Assembly (NCBI GenBank): GCA_023421075.1
Contig: JAEZUM010000046.1
Location: 1 to 64,000 of the forward strand
Direction: 5' to 3'
Length of the DNA: 64,000 nucleotides
Source: Bacillota bacterium
GTDB taxonomy: Bacteria; Bacillota; Clostridia; Lachnospirales; Lachnospiraceae
Both the position numbers and the translations under genes were made by a program. Below are positions 8,590 to 17,002 of this stretch, piece after piece. Positions within the stretch are counted from its first letter, which is position 1; each line of letters opens with the position of its first letter. A model generated the notes under the pieces. The model saw only the letters and a list, made by a program, of their open reading frames with translations, was not told the origin of the DNA and made no database searches.

Positions 8590-10644
8590 TTATTCCTTCA
8601 CCTTCACAAATCCACACTTATCATTTTCACAAACCAGCTTATTCCCTTTCTCTAAGAGAATACCGCCGCATTTCTCACAACGAATGGAGGAAGGCTTCTG
8701 CCATGTCATGAATTCACATTCCGGGTTATTGACACAGCCATAATACTTTCTGCCTTTCTTCGTCTTTCGTACAACAACATCACTGTTGCAATAAGGACAT
8801 GCCACACCGATTTTCTCAAGATACGGCTTTGTTTTCTTACATTCCGGGAAGCCGGGGCAAGCCAAGAATTTACCGTGAGGTCCATACTTGACCACCATAT
8901 TTCTTCCGCATTCCTCACAGATCTCATCCGTAACCTCGTCGTCGATCTGAATTTTATCAAGCATGGTATGAGCATTCTTCACTGCTTCTTCCAGATCGGG
9001 ATAAAAATTGCTGATAATTGTCTTCCAATTAACGGTTCCATCCTCAACACAGTCCAACAGAGATTCCATATTCGCTGTAAAATTCACATCGACAATGCTG
9101 GAAAAGGCAGCCTTCATGATATTGTTAACCGCTTCCCCAAGCTCTGTTACATAAAGGTTCTTATTTTCCTTAATGACATAGCGGCGAACGATGATAGTTG
9201 TGATGGTTGGTGCATAAGTACTGGGACGTCCGATACCAAGCTCCTCGAGCGTCTTTACTAAGGATGCTTCTGTATAATGAGCAGGAGGTTGGGTAAAATG
9301 CTGACTCTTATTCAGATTGGCAAGAGGAAGCTTATCTCCCTCCTTCAGATTATCAAAGGAGGTTCCCATATCCTCTTCCTCTTCCTCCGGTGTATATACA
9401 CTCATAAATCCGTCGAAGACGAGGCGAGAGGCTGACGAGGTGAACTTCAGCTCATTGGCATCTATTTTGATCGTCGTGGTTTCGTACTTAGCCGATTGCA
9501 TTCTACTGGCAATGAATCGTTTCCATATTAATTGGTATAACCGATATTGATCTCTGTTAAGACTTTGCTTAATTTCCTCCGGAGTGAATTCTACATAGGT
9601 AGGTCGGATTGCTTCATGAGCATCCTGTATCTTCTTACCGGTTCTCCCCTGATTCTCTTCCAGAGCAACAAAACTTTCGCCATAGCGCTCTTTGATAAAT
9701 TGCTTTGCAGCCTGGTCAGCTTCATCGCTGATGCGGACAGAGTCGGTACGCAGATAAGTAATCAAGCCCACGGTTCCATGCCCTTTGATATCCACACCTT
9801 CATATAACTGCTGTGCCAACTGCATCGTCTTCTGCGTCGAGAAATTCAATGCCTTTGCTGCTTCTTGTTGTAGCGTACTGGTTGTAAAAGGCAAGGGTGC
9901 TTTTCGTACTCGTTCTGTCTTCTTAATCTCGCTGATTACAAACACCGCATTCTCAAGCTGTTTTACGATTTCATTCATCTCAGCTTCATTGCGGATTACC
10001 TTCTTGCCCGCGCTGTGCTTTGCAATGAGTGGCTTCTTTTTACCCTTAATGTCAAATTCAGCCTCTAAGGTCCAATATTCCTCTGCTACGAAAGCATTGA
10101 TTTCATCTTCACGATCACAGATTAGTCGAAGTGCAACCGATTGTACTCTTCCCGCACTTAAGCCACGTTTCACCTTGGACCACAGGAGTGGACTGATTCG
10201 GTAACCTACCATACGGTCAAGCATTCTTCTAGCTTGTTGTGCATTCACAAGATCCAGGTCTATATCTCTGGCTTGTTTTATAGAGGACTTCACAGCATTT
10301 TTGGTAATCTCATTAAAGGAGATTCTGCTGGAATCCTTCTCTTCTAATTTCAAGGTCTGAGACAAATGCCAGGAGATAGCCTCTCCTTCACGATCCGGGT
10401 CAGTTGCAAGATAAACTTTATCCGCTTTCTTCACTTCCTTACGAAGCTTAGCGAGCAAATCCCCTTTCCCACGGATTGTAATGTACTTTGGCTCAAAGTC
10501 ATTCTCTATATCAAAGCCCAATTGGCTCTTGGGTAAATCCCTGACATGGCCGTTTGATGCAAGAACCTCATAATTTGCGCCGAGAAATTTCTTGATTGTT
10601 TTTGCCTTCGCCGGTGATTCCACTATCACAAGATATTTTGGCAT
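8590..10644 (-). CDS. topA: DNA topoisomerase I
   Basis: Type IA topoisomerase that relaxes negative supercoils. The TOPRIM domain is at residues 1-115 (with the acidic TDPDREGEAI motif, 81-90). The catalytic tyrosine is Y297 in GLITYLRTDSVR. The C-terminus has three four-cysteine zinc ribbons (from about residue 580: CEECG...C, CPYC...C, CEKCG...C). Length of 684 residues is typical for Firmicutes. It lies between dprA and codY, as in many relatives, but without trmFO, xerC or clpQY, which are often between topA and codY in Bacilli. No terminator is visible after it, so it may read into codY. Confidence 0.98.
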   Translation of the reverse strand: MPKYLVIVESPAKAKTIKKFLGANYEVLASNGHVRDLPKSQLGFDIENDFEPKYITIRGKGDLLAKLRKEVKKADKVYLATDPDREGEAISWHLSQTLKLEEKDSSRISFNEITKNAVKSSIKQARDIDLDLVNAQQARRMLDRMVGYRISPLLWSKVKRGLSAGRVQSVALRLICDREDEINAFVAEEYWTLEAEFDIKGKKKPLIAKHSAGKKVIRNEAEMNEIVKQLENAVFVISEIKKTERVRKAPLPFTTSTLQQEAAKALNFSTQKTMQLAQQLYEGVDIKGHGTVGLITYLRTDSVRISDEADQAAKQFIKERYGESFVALEENQGRTGKKIQDAHEAIRPTYVEFTPEEIKQSLNRDQYRLYQLIWKRFIASRMQSAKYETTTIKIDANELKFTSSASRLVFDGFMSVYTPEEEEEDMGTSFDNLKEGDKLPLANLNKSQHFTQPPAHYTEASLVKTLEELGIGRPSTYAPTITTIIVRRYVIKENKNLYVTELGEAVNNIMKAAFSSIVDVNFTANMESLLDCVEDGTVNWKTIISNFYPDLEEAVKNAHTMLDKIQIDDEVTDEICEECGRNMVVKYGPHGKFLACPGFPECKKTKPYLEKIGVACPYCNSDVVVRKTKKGRKYYGCVNNPECEFMTWQKPSSIRCEKCGGILLEKGNKLVCENDKCGFVKVKE

Positions 10645-10717
10645 TCAGTAATTCCCTCATTTCTTTATTTAAATAAGTCCTCAAATGGATATCAATCCGT
10701 TGTATAATCCATATCAA

Positions 10718-10903
10718 TTAATCCCGTTTTACAAATCGTTTTGCAGCCTTCAAGCGTTGAAATTTAGTAGTAATATCAGATAAACCCTCGATAATTTCGT
10801 AGAAATGACCATATCTCGATGGGTTAGGCTCCAAACATAGAGAAGCATATACTATTTTACAATCTTTTTCAAGAAGTTTATTATTTTTTTTCAAAACGTC
10901 CAT
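10718..10903 (-). CDS. Small open frame of doubtful status between dprA and topA
   Basis: A 61-residue frame, MDVLKKNNKLLEKDCKIVYA..., reasonably protein-like in composition (charged, with Trp absent and Tyr/Phe present). Its ATG has no ribosome binding site. Further upstream, at about 10960, an ATG behind AGGG begins MRYYLSG in another register and stops. If one base were restored, that peptide and the open frame (FVSNYEQIMDVL...) could join, so this may be the remnant of a frameshifted gene. I do not recognise the family. The rest of 10904-11068 shows nothing recognisable. Confidence 0.25.
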   Translation of the reverse strand: MDVLKKNNKLLEKDCKIVYASLCLEPNPSRYGHFYEIIEGLSDITTKFQRLKAAKRFVKRD

Positions 10904-11068
10904 AATTTGTTCATAATTTGATACAAATCAGATTCTTTTATCCTGATAAGTAGTATCTCATTTTTCCCTCATTTATTTGAATTTATTACAGCCTGCCATG
11001 CTGCCCAATGCAATCTCCCTCGAGACAAAATATGCTGTACATGTTGGGTTTAGTATAGATATCGCATG

Positions 11069-12181
11069 TCATCGAACAATGCAGTAATAATTTTTAATTG
11101 TCTGTCGAATGAACCCCTGTAGTTCCAGATGCAAAAGCCGTTCCATTAAGGAGTCAAGCGGTAGTCCGGTGAGCCGCAATATCTCTTCGAAATGTTTCGG
11201 ATCCGAACTCAGACAAGAAATTACAATATCCTGTTGTGGAACCCTCCCGTTATTATTATTTGCCCCATCATCCCTTGTCATATACTCAGGAAGAAGGTCC
11301 TCCAGGATATCCTTTGGTGATGTAATCAGCTTTGCTCCCATACGGATTAAGTTATTACAACCCTCACTCAGACGGTCCGTGGCTCTTCCTGGCAAAGCAT
11401 AGATTTCCTTCCCTTGCTCAAGTCCATAATCTACCGTAATCAGAGAACCGCTTTTCTCCTTCGCCTCAATCACTAAGATACCGTCACTTAATCCACTGAT
11501 AATACGGTTTCTCATGGGAAAGTTACCTGCCAGAGGCTGGATACCCGGTGCGTATTCACTGATGACTCCTCCGGACTTCTGCATTTCCATATAGTAATTG
11601 ATATTCTCTCTGGGGTAGCAGATATCAATGCCGCATCCCATAATCGCGTAGGTTACCCCATGTGCTTCCAGCGCACCAAGATGAGCGTAGGTATCTACCC
11701 CTCTGGCAAGGCCACTGATCACAGATATACCTTCTTTTGCGATGGCTCCGGAAAGGTATTTTGCCATCTCCCTTCCATAACCGGAGCATTCTCTGGCACC
11801 AACAACCGCAATCAGCTTTTCCTTTGCTGATGGGAGCCTCCCCTTTACATAGAGAGCATAAGGCGCACCGAAAATGTTTCGTAACCGCTCCGGATAATTC
11901 TCGTCATCCTTGGAAACGAATGAAATTCCTTTTTCGGTCATCTTATGAAAGTTACTCCTAATTCGATCGATATCACGATTACTGCAGATCGTCTCTATAT
12001 CCTTCTCATTTATCACTCCTGCAAATGCTCCGTCTCGATTTAACACAGTAAGCTCATCCCTGGAAGAATTAAAGACTTCCTCTTCACTTTTGTAAATGTC
12101 AAGCAAGCGCTCTATCTTCTTTATTCCGATATTCTGCAGATTGGCCATCCAATACCGATAATGTACCTTTTCCATATTCAT
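11069..12181 (-). CDS. dprA: DNA-processing protein DprA (Smf)
   Basis: Loads RecA on single-stranded DNA taken up during natural transformation. The N-terminal SAM-like region spans about residues 1-75. The Rossmann domain has IAVVGARECSGYGREMAKYL, ISGLARGVDTYAH, GCGIDICYPREN and the GSLITVDYGLEQGKEIYALPG block. A C-terminal winged-helix (DML1-like) domain lies at about residues 310-370. The start has AAAGGA at a spacing of six. dprA next to topA is a conserved pair in Firmicutes, and many non-competent species keep it too, so presence alone does not show competence. Confidence 0.96.
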   Translation of the reverse strand: MNMEKVHYRYWMANLQNIGIKKIERLLDIYKSEEEVFNSSRDELTVLNRDGAFAGVINEKDIETICSNRDIDRIRSNFHKMTEKGISFVSKDDENYPERLRNIFGAPYALYVKGRLPSAKEKLIAVVGARECSGYGREMAKYLSGAIAKEGISVISGLARGVDTYAHLGALEAHGVTYAIMGCGIDICYPRENINYYMEMQKSGGVISEYAPGIQPLAGNFPMRNRIISGLSDGILVIEAKEKSGSLITVDYGLEQGKEIYALPGRATDRLSEGCNNLIRMGAKLITSPKDILEDLLPEYMTRDDGANNNNGRVPQQDIVISCLSSDPKHFEEILRLTGLPLDSLMERLLHLELQGFIRQTIKNYYCIVR

Positions 12182-12303
12182 ATTCTATCCTTTCTATAAT
12201 ATATAAGGTCAAATCATCAACATACCATAAGGTGCGGTTGCAAAACTTAAGTTCTATCTAAGGAACGAACAACAGGTATACCATAGCTTTGCAACTGCCC
12301 CAT

Positions 12304-13836
12304 CTATTCACCCCAATATTTCTGGTCGATAGAACGGTAACAAATCGCTTCACTGAGGTGCTTGATGGTAATTTGATCACTCTGATCCAAATCAGCAATC
12401 GTTCTGGCCACCTTAAGAATACGGTGATAAGCTCTTGCACTGAGGTTCATTTTGTGAAAGGCTTCCTCTAAAAGCTCCTGCTCCTTTGTATCCAGCTTAC
12501 AATACTTCTTGATTGATCTTGGTGACAATTGCGAATTAAAGAAGATCTTCTGTCCCTTATAACGCTCTAGCTGTTTCCCTCTGGCAATTGCCACCCGATT
12601 ACGGATCTCCTCCGAGCTCTCCTGCTTCTCCTGAACCTGCAGATCCTTATAATTCATCTGAAGAGCCTCGATACAGATATCAAAACGATCCAACAGGGGC
12701 TGGGAGATACGACCGAGATATCGTTTTACCAGGTTAACGGAACAATTGCAGCGATTACGGTCAGGGTAATAGCCACAGGAGCAGGGGTTCATGGCAGCAA
12801 CCAGCATAAAGCCGGCAGGATATCGATACGAAGCATTTAGTCGTGAGATAGTCACCGATTTATCCTCCAATGGTTGACGCAGTACCTCGATTGTATTCTT
12901 CTGAAATTCGGGAAGTTCATCCAGAAACAGGACTCCCAGATGTGCCAGACTGATTTCACCGGGTTTGGGAACGCCTCCCCCTCCGACTAAGGCAGTCGTG
13001 GTGATGGTATGATGTGGATTACGGAAGGGTCGTTTGGCAATCAACGGCTGCTGCTCCATCATGCCTGCAATACTGTAGATTTTAGAGATTTCCATACTCT
13101 CTTCAAAGGTAAGCTCCGGCATGATCGTCGGGATACGTTTTGCCAGCATGGTCTTACCGGACCCGGGAGGTCCGATCATAAGAATATTATGCATACCCGA
13201 TACCGCGATTTCAATTGCCCGTTTGGCAGCTCGCTGTCCCGCGACCTCGGAGAAGTCATTGACTTCCCCTTTATCCTCAGCTTGAAACAGCCGGTTGATA
13301 TCCACATATTCCGGAACAGCCTCAGAATTACCGGTAAGCAGTTGTACCACCTCCAGAAGTGATGCTACTCCATAGATCTGAATCCCGTTCACAACAGCAC
13401 CCTCTCTTGCATTTTCCTTCGGAACGACGCACTTACAAAAGCCCTGCTCTCTTGCGGAATATACAATCGGCAGAACACCATTTACCTTATTTACTTTTCC
13501 ATTTAAGCTGAGTTCCCCAATGATTAAAGTATCCTTCAGATACTCTTCGGGAAGATGACCAAAGGCCACAAGAATTGCGATTGCAACAGGTAGATCAAAG
13601 GCGGTTCCTTCCTTCCGGACGTCAGCCGGTGACAGATTCACCGTGATGCGCTTGGCCGGAAGCATATATCCGGAATTCTTCAGAGCGATCCGCACTCTCT
13701 CTCGTGCTTCCTTCACCTCTGAACCCAGAAATCCCACCATATCAAAGATAGGTAGACCGTCACTGACATCAGCCTCCACGGATACGAGCATTGCATCAAT
13801 CCCATGGATAGCAGCACTATACACTTTACTGAACAT
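12304..13836 (-). CDS. comM: YifB/ComM-family Mg-chelatase-like AAA+ ATPase
   Basis: AAA+ protein with an N-terminal Lon-protease-like fold (about residues 1-190) and a Mg-chelatase-type ATPase core with Walker A MIGPPGSGKTMLAKR and Walker B LFLDELPEF. A C-terminal Mg-chelatase domain follows, with the four-Cys-like cluster NPCSCGYYPDRNRCNC. In Gram-negatives ComM is a helicase that promotes branch migration in transformation; in Firmicutes the family is usually called YifB. The ATG at 13836 (MFSKVYSAA) is used because AAGGAG is five bases before it; the frame opens 15 bp earlier. It precedes dprA, giving a comM-dprA-topA-codY run consistent with DNA uptake and processing. Confidence 0.95.
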   Translation of the reverse strand: MFSKVYSAAIHGIDAMLVSVEADVSDGLPIFDMVGFLGSEVKEARERVRIALKNSGYMLPAKRITVNLSPADVRKEGTAFDLPVAIAILVAFGHLPEEYLKDTLIIGELSLNGKVNKVNGVLPIVYSAREQGFCKCVVPKENAREGAVVNGIQIYGVASLLEVVQLLTGNSEAVPEYVDINRLFQAEDKGEVNDFSEVAGQRAAKRAIEIAVSGMHNILMIGPPGSGKTMLAKRIPTIMPELTFEESMEISKIYSIAGMMEQQPLIAKRPFRNPHHTITTTALVGGGGVPKPGEISLAHLGVLFLDELPEFQKNTIEVLRQPLEDKSVTISRLNASYRYPAGFMLVAAMNPCSCGYYPDRNRCNCSVNLVKRYLGRISQPLLDRFDICIEALQMNYKDLQVQEKQESSEEIRNRVAIARGKQLERYKGQKIFFNSQLSPRSIKKYCKLDTKEQELLEEAFHKMNLSARAYHRILKVARTIADLDQSDQITIKHLSEAICYRSIDQKYWGE

Positions 13837-13952
13837 TTCTACTCCTTCCATTATCTCTCCATAAGGAAGGAATCATTTGCTGATGCTAGTATATCAAAAG
13901 GATTCCCTTCTGACAAGCAGATTTTGGGAATCCTTATATTATACTATGTAGC

Positions 13953-14162
13953 GGTTACAGTTCACACCCCAGCCTAAGAAGATGTTATGAGTCCGATCAA
14001 TGTTTCCATAATCGGAGACGCTTCCGCTTAGTTGCATTACGTAGCAGCACATAAGGTTCTAACTAACAGAACCTAAGTGCCGACGAATGCAAATACTCCG
14101 ATATGAAAATCATTGATCGAACTCATATGACTAAATTTATAACTGGGGTGTGAACCGTAACC
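13953..14162. repeat. 210-bp near-perfect palindrome
   Basis: The two 20-base ends (13953-13972 and 14143-14162) are inverted copies with one mismatch. Further matching arms follow inward: ATGAGT.CGATCAATG (15 of 16), a TCGGAG/CTCCGA block, TTGCATT/AATGCAA, and an apical stem with GGTTCT/AGAACC around a short loop. Nearly the whole element can fold as one hairpin or cruciform. It has no open frame and lies between comM and an unrelated membrane protein gene. The layout suits a non-autonomous mobile element (MITE-like) or large palindromic repeat. No target-site duplication was evident. Confidence 0.75.
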
Positions 14163-14173
14163 TGTAAGGGCTT

Positions 14174-14884
14174 TTATTGTCCTGTTATGTTCTTCACTTC
14201 TACCTTCTCTACCTGGTACCCGATATCTTCTTTTTTGATCGCATTTTTTCTGTTCTGTGCCAAATTGTCCGTTATCATCTCAACCAGAAACATGATTAAA
14301 GGCAATAATATAATCAGGAGATAAAGATTACTGAAATCCAGTGTATAAAAATAATTAATCAAAAGAATTATGGTCATCATGATTACCAGAATAAACAGGA
14401 CTAACAGCCTGGAATTACTATTCTTCAGCCGATTAATCTCCGTTCGAATGAGCTCTGTCTGCTCTTCGGCTGGCTTCTCCTGCGCTTCGGTTTTCAAATT
14501 ATCAAACTTACTGTATACATTATGGATCAATTCCTTTTTTCTTTCCTCTGTAAGGTACTTGGTCTCCGAAATATCAAGAATAATCTGCTCCTCCAGCTGT
14601 TCGATCGTATACAGCATGTTATCATCGGCACAGTATTCCCGCTTGATAGCATTTCTTATATTGTTGACAAGCTTCATATTAATCTCAATCTCTTGGATAA
14701 AAAATGGGCGGATCGCATCAATAAACCGGTTGTTGGCTATATTTATGATACTGATTACCGATTTACTCTTATAGCGGTCCATAAAGAGCTTGATGGCAAT
14801 CATTACAATAATGGTACCGATGATTGGTGCAATCCATTCAATCATAATATCATTTCTCAAAAAATTTGCAATTATTTCAAACAT
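14174..14884 (-). CDS. Membrane protein of unknown function
   Basis: I do not recognise the family. The 236-residue protein has an N-terminal membrane segment (about residues 17-34), a charged mostly helical cytoplasmic-type region (about 40-155), then two closely spaced membrane segments (about 159-177 and 186-205) and a basic C-terminal tail. The start has a strong AGGAGG with a spacing of eight, so it is likely a real gene. It ends only 11 bp from the palindrome and is transcribed away from the divergent ymxH gene. Neighbours give no clue to function. It could be a small membrane-shaping or signalling protein; that is speculation. Confidence 0.75.
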   Translation of the reverse strand: MFEIIANFLRNDIMIEWIAPIIGTIIVMIAIKLFMDRYKSKSVISIINIANNRFIDAIRPFFIQEIEINMKLVNNIRNAIKREYCADDNMLYTIEQLEEQIILDISETKYLTEERKKELIHNVYSKFDNLKTEAQEKPAEEQTELIRTEINRLKNSNSRLLVLFILVIMMTIILLINYFYTLDFSNLYLLIILLPLIMFLVEMITDNLAQNRKNAIKKEDIGYQVEKVEVKNITGQ

Positions 14885-15058
14885 TACTCTAACCTCCTCA
14901 TTTGATTTGCATACGTTATCCTACCGGTGTCAAATCTGTTAGTCCAAAAAATTATACCATATATTAACGATATTGTCATCCTTTGGTATTTCATGTCAGG
15001 AGGCCACATTTATGTTCTTTGTGCATATAATAAACCAAGAAAGAATATGGGTGATAAT

Positions 15059-15316
15059 ATGCGCATTTGTGAGCTACGGGAGAAGGAAGTTATTAATTGC
15101 AGAGACTGCATCCGTCTTGGCTTTGTCTGTGATGTTGAATTTGATATATGTACCGGTATGATAACACACATTATCGTTCCAGGCCCTTGTAAAGTGTGGG
15201 GAATTTTAGGCAGAGATCACGAGTACATTATCGGCCGCAATTGTATTAAGCAGATTGGTGTTGACATCATATTGGTGGATGTGGATATTGAAAAGGTCCT
15301 GGTAAAGATAAATTAG
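15059..15316 (+). CDS. ymxH: YlmC/YmxH-family PRC-barrel sporulation protein
   Basis: Short PRC-barrel protein, about 85 residues, starting MRICELREKEVINCRDCIRL. The family is defined by the initial M-R-x-x-E-L-x-x-K-E-V-I-N pattern and a later VDIILVD. YlmC/YmxH genes are common in spore formers and are expressed during sporulation; the precise job is not known. Two nearby starts are possible (15047 and 15059). The second gives the family-typical N-terminus. The open frame extends upstream to 14927 but without a ribosome binding site. It is followed by nrdR, a frequent pair in Lachnospiraceae. Confidence 0.85.
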   Translation: MRICELREKEVINCRDCIRLGFVCDVEFDICTGMITHIIVPGPCKVWGILGRDHEYIIGRNCIKQIGVDIILVDVDIEKVLVKIN

Positions 15317-15509
15317 TAATTTATGTCACTTTTGTATAAATATGATAGATTTTGAGTATTCATCCAAGTATTGCTCATATTTTACGATAATTTGTAATTA
15401 TTTTCTTGACCGTTTCGTAAAACTTAAATATAATCAGAATAAAGGTAGCTGTCAAAAGGGTCTGTATAAGACATGAGATAGATTGACTTAAGCTTAGGAG
15501 GAGGTTACT

Positions 15510-15959
15510 ATGAAGTGCCCGTTTTGTAGTAAGGACAATACAAGAGTTATTGATTCTAGACCCGCTGATGATAATAATTCCATCCGTAGACGGCGCCAGT
15601 GTGATGAATGTCAGCGCAGGTTTACTACATATGAAAAGGTTGAGACGATACCGCTCGTTGTAATTAAGAAGGATAATAATCGCGAGCCTTATGATCGTTC
15701 CAAGATAGAAGCTGGTGTATTTCGCTCCTGTCATAAACGACCTATATCCGTCGATCAGATCACAGCGTTGGTGGATGAGGTTGAGAACATTATCTTTAAT
15801 CGTGAAGACAAAGAGATCCCCAGCCATGTTATCGGTGAAATCCTAATGGATAAATTAAAAGATCTGGATCCGGTGGCTTATGTCCGCTTCGCTTCTGTTT
15901 ATCGCGAGTTTAAGGATGTCAGTACATTTATGGATGAATTAAAGAAAATATTAGAATAG
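15510..15959 (+). CDS. nrdR: Transcriptional repressor NrdR
   Basis: Represses ribonucleotide reductase genes when dATP is bound. It has an N-terminal zinc ribbon with four cysteines (MKCPFC at residues 3 and 6, CDECQRRF at 31 and 34) and an ATP-cone domain (about residues 49-139, IKKDNNREPYDRSKIEAGV). The length of 149 residues is standard, and the start follows GGAGGAGG. No nrd gene is in the window, so its targets lie elsewhere. A strong hairpin follows the stop. Confidence 0.97.
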   Translation: MKCPFCSKDNTRVIDSRPADDNNSIRRRRQCDECQRRFTTYEKVETIPLVVIKKDNNREPYDRSKIEAGVFRSCHKRPISVDQITALVDEVENIIFNREDKEIPSHVIGEILMDKLKDLDPVAYVRFASVYREFKDVSTFMDELKKILE

Positions 15960-15975
15960 ATTTAAAAAGTCACTG

Positions 15976-16030
15976 AAAGGCAAGAACAACATGCACATCT
16001 TAAGATGCTGTTGTCCTTGCCTTTCTTCAT
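15976..16030 (+). terminator. Terminator after nrdR
   Basis: Long stem AAAGGCAAG...CTTGCCTTT (15976-15984 with 16016-16024), extended inward by ACAACA-type and CATCTTAAGATG pairing, followed by a pyrimidine-rich tail. It may also serve the convergent gene ending at 16102. Confidence 0.7.
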
Positions 16031-16101
16031 GATCCTCTTTTTACACAGAATTGCTTATCAAAGTGCAATTCTAACAGGAATATTGGGTTGCTGTACTGAT
16101 C

Positions 16102-16938
16102 TTATTTCCTTTGTAACAGTCCTTGATTTTCCAATACGGATAAGGACTGTTCAAATTCGGCATGATCTCCTGCATAATGCGGTACCTCAATACTGATTCC
16201 CAAACGATCCTTTGTCCGATAGCTATAAATACCCCAAGGATTGCCGGAGCCGATTTGATCTGCAGACTGAAAGCCGGCGAGCAGCTCCTCCTCCGAAATA
16301 TGGTTGATGTAATCTATTATTGCTTCCCGAACTTCTGGCTGCTCCTCAGGATCCGCCACCAGTTCCCAACCATGAAAATTCTTTACAAATTCTTCACTTA
16401 GAACCACGGTATCTCCAAGTCGCAGCCTCCGGTTCTGAGTTCGATCAATATTAGTCGTATAAACCAGGTTACTGGGGTGAGCCGAATAGCTGCTGTTGTA
16501 GTCTGCCTGATAGAACAGACTTAATAAATCAGCTGTATTCTCTTTTACCTCATAGGTTATCTTCAGGATCATCGGCACTACTTCTGTAGAAGGAGGTGTC
16601 GGACCCGGAAAAGGCTGAAACGAATAAATCTGGAGCATCTTATCAAAATCCTCTTTTATAATCTGATTCCATCGCTCCAGTGAATCAGGATTTCCCCCTG
16701 TTAATAATCTTGGGTAAGAAGCTTCCACCCCATCTTTTTGAACGATGACCTTCTTAATATCACTGTCACTGTAATTATCTGCAGATGCCTCACTTACCAT
16801 TATCTCACTACCGGCAATCCGTTTCTCTGCTAAATTGCTGATATACCTTCCAGGATAACTCCATCGCATCACGGATACCATTAAAACTGCAAAAGCCAAA
16901 CACCATAGTAAAAGGTAAATTCTATGCCTTTTATTCAT
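16102..16938 (-). CDS. Exported RsiV/PdaC-type protein (DUF4163/DUF3298-like)
   Basis: The N-terminus has a basic stretch and one hydrophobic segment (about residues 8-25), which is a signal anchor or signal peptide. The rest is extracellular. The segment YPRLLTGGNPDSLERWNQIIKEDF resembles the DUF4163 region found in RsiV anti-sigma factors and PdaC deacetylases, and the C-terminal LRLGDTVVLSEEF...YRTKDRLGISIEVPHYAGDHAEFE resembles the DUF3298 region. Neither a catalytic deacetylase domain nor a cytoplasmic anti-sigma domain is present, so it is best left as a surface protein with an RsiV-like sensor fold. Transcription is toward nrdR. Confidence 0.7.
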   Translation of the reverse strand: MNKRHRIYLLLWCLAFAVLMVSVMRWSYPGRYISNLAEKRIAGSEIMVSEASADNYSDSDIKKVIVQKDGVEASYPRLLTGGNPDSLERWNQIIKEDFDKMLQIYSFQPFPGPTPPSTEVVPMILKITYEVKENTADLLSLFYQADYNSSYSAHPSNLVYTTNIDRTQNRRLRLGDTVVLSEEFVKNFHGWELVADPEEQPEVREAIIDYINHISEEELLAGFQSADQIGSGNPWGIYSYRTKDRLGISIEVPHYAGDHAEFEQSLSVLENQGLLQRK

Positions 16939-17002
16939 ATCATACCTACCACCTATGTCTTACTATTACAGTTTATTCAAAGATTGTATTCCCATGCTGT
17001 AA

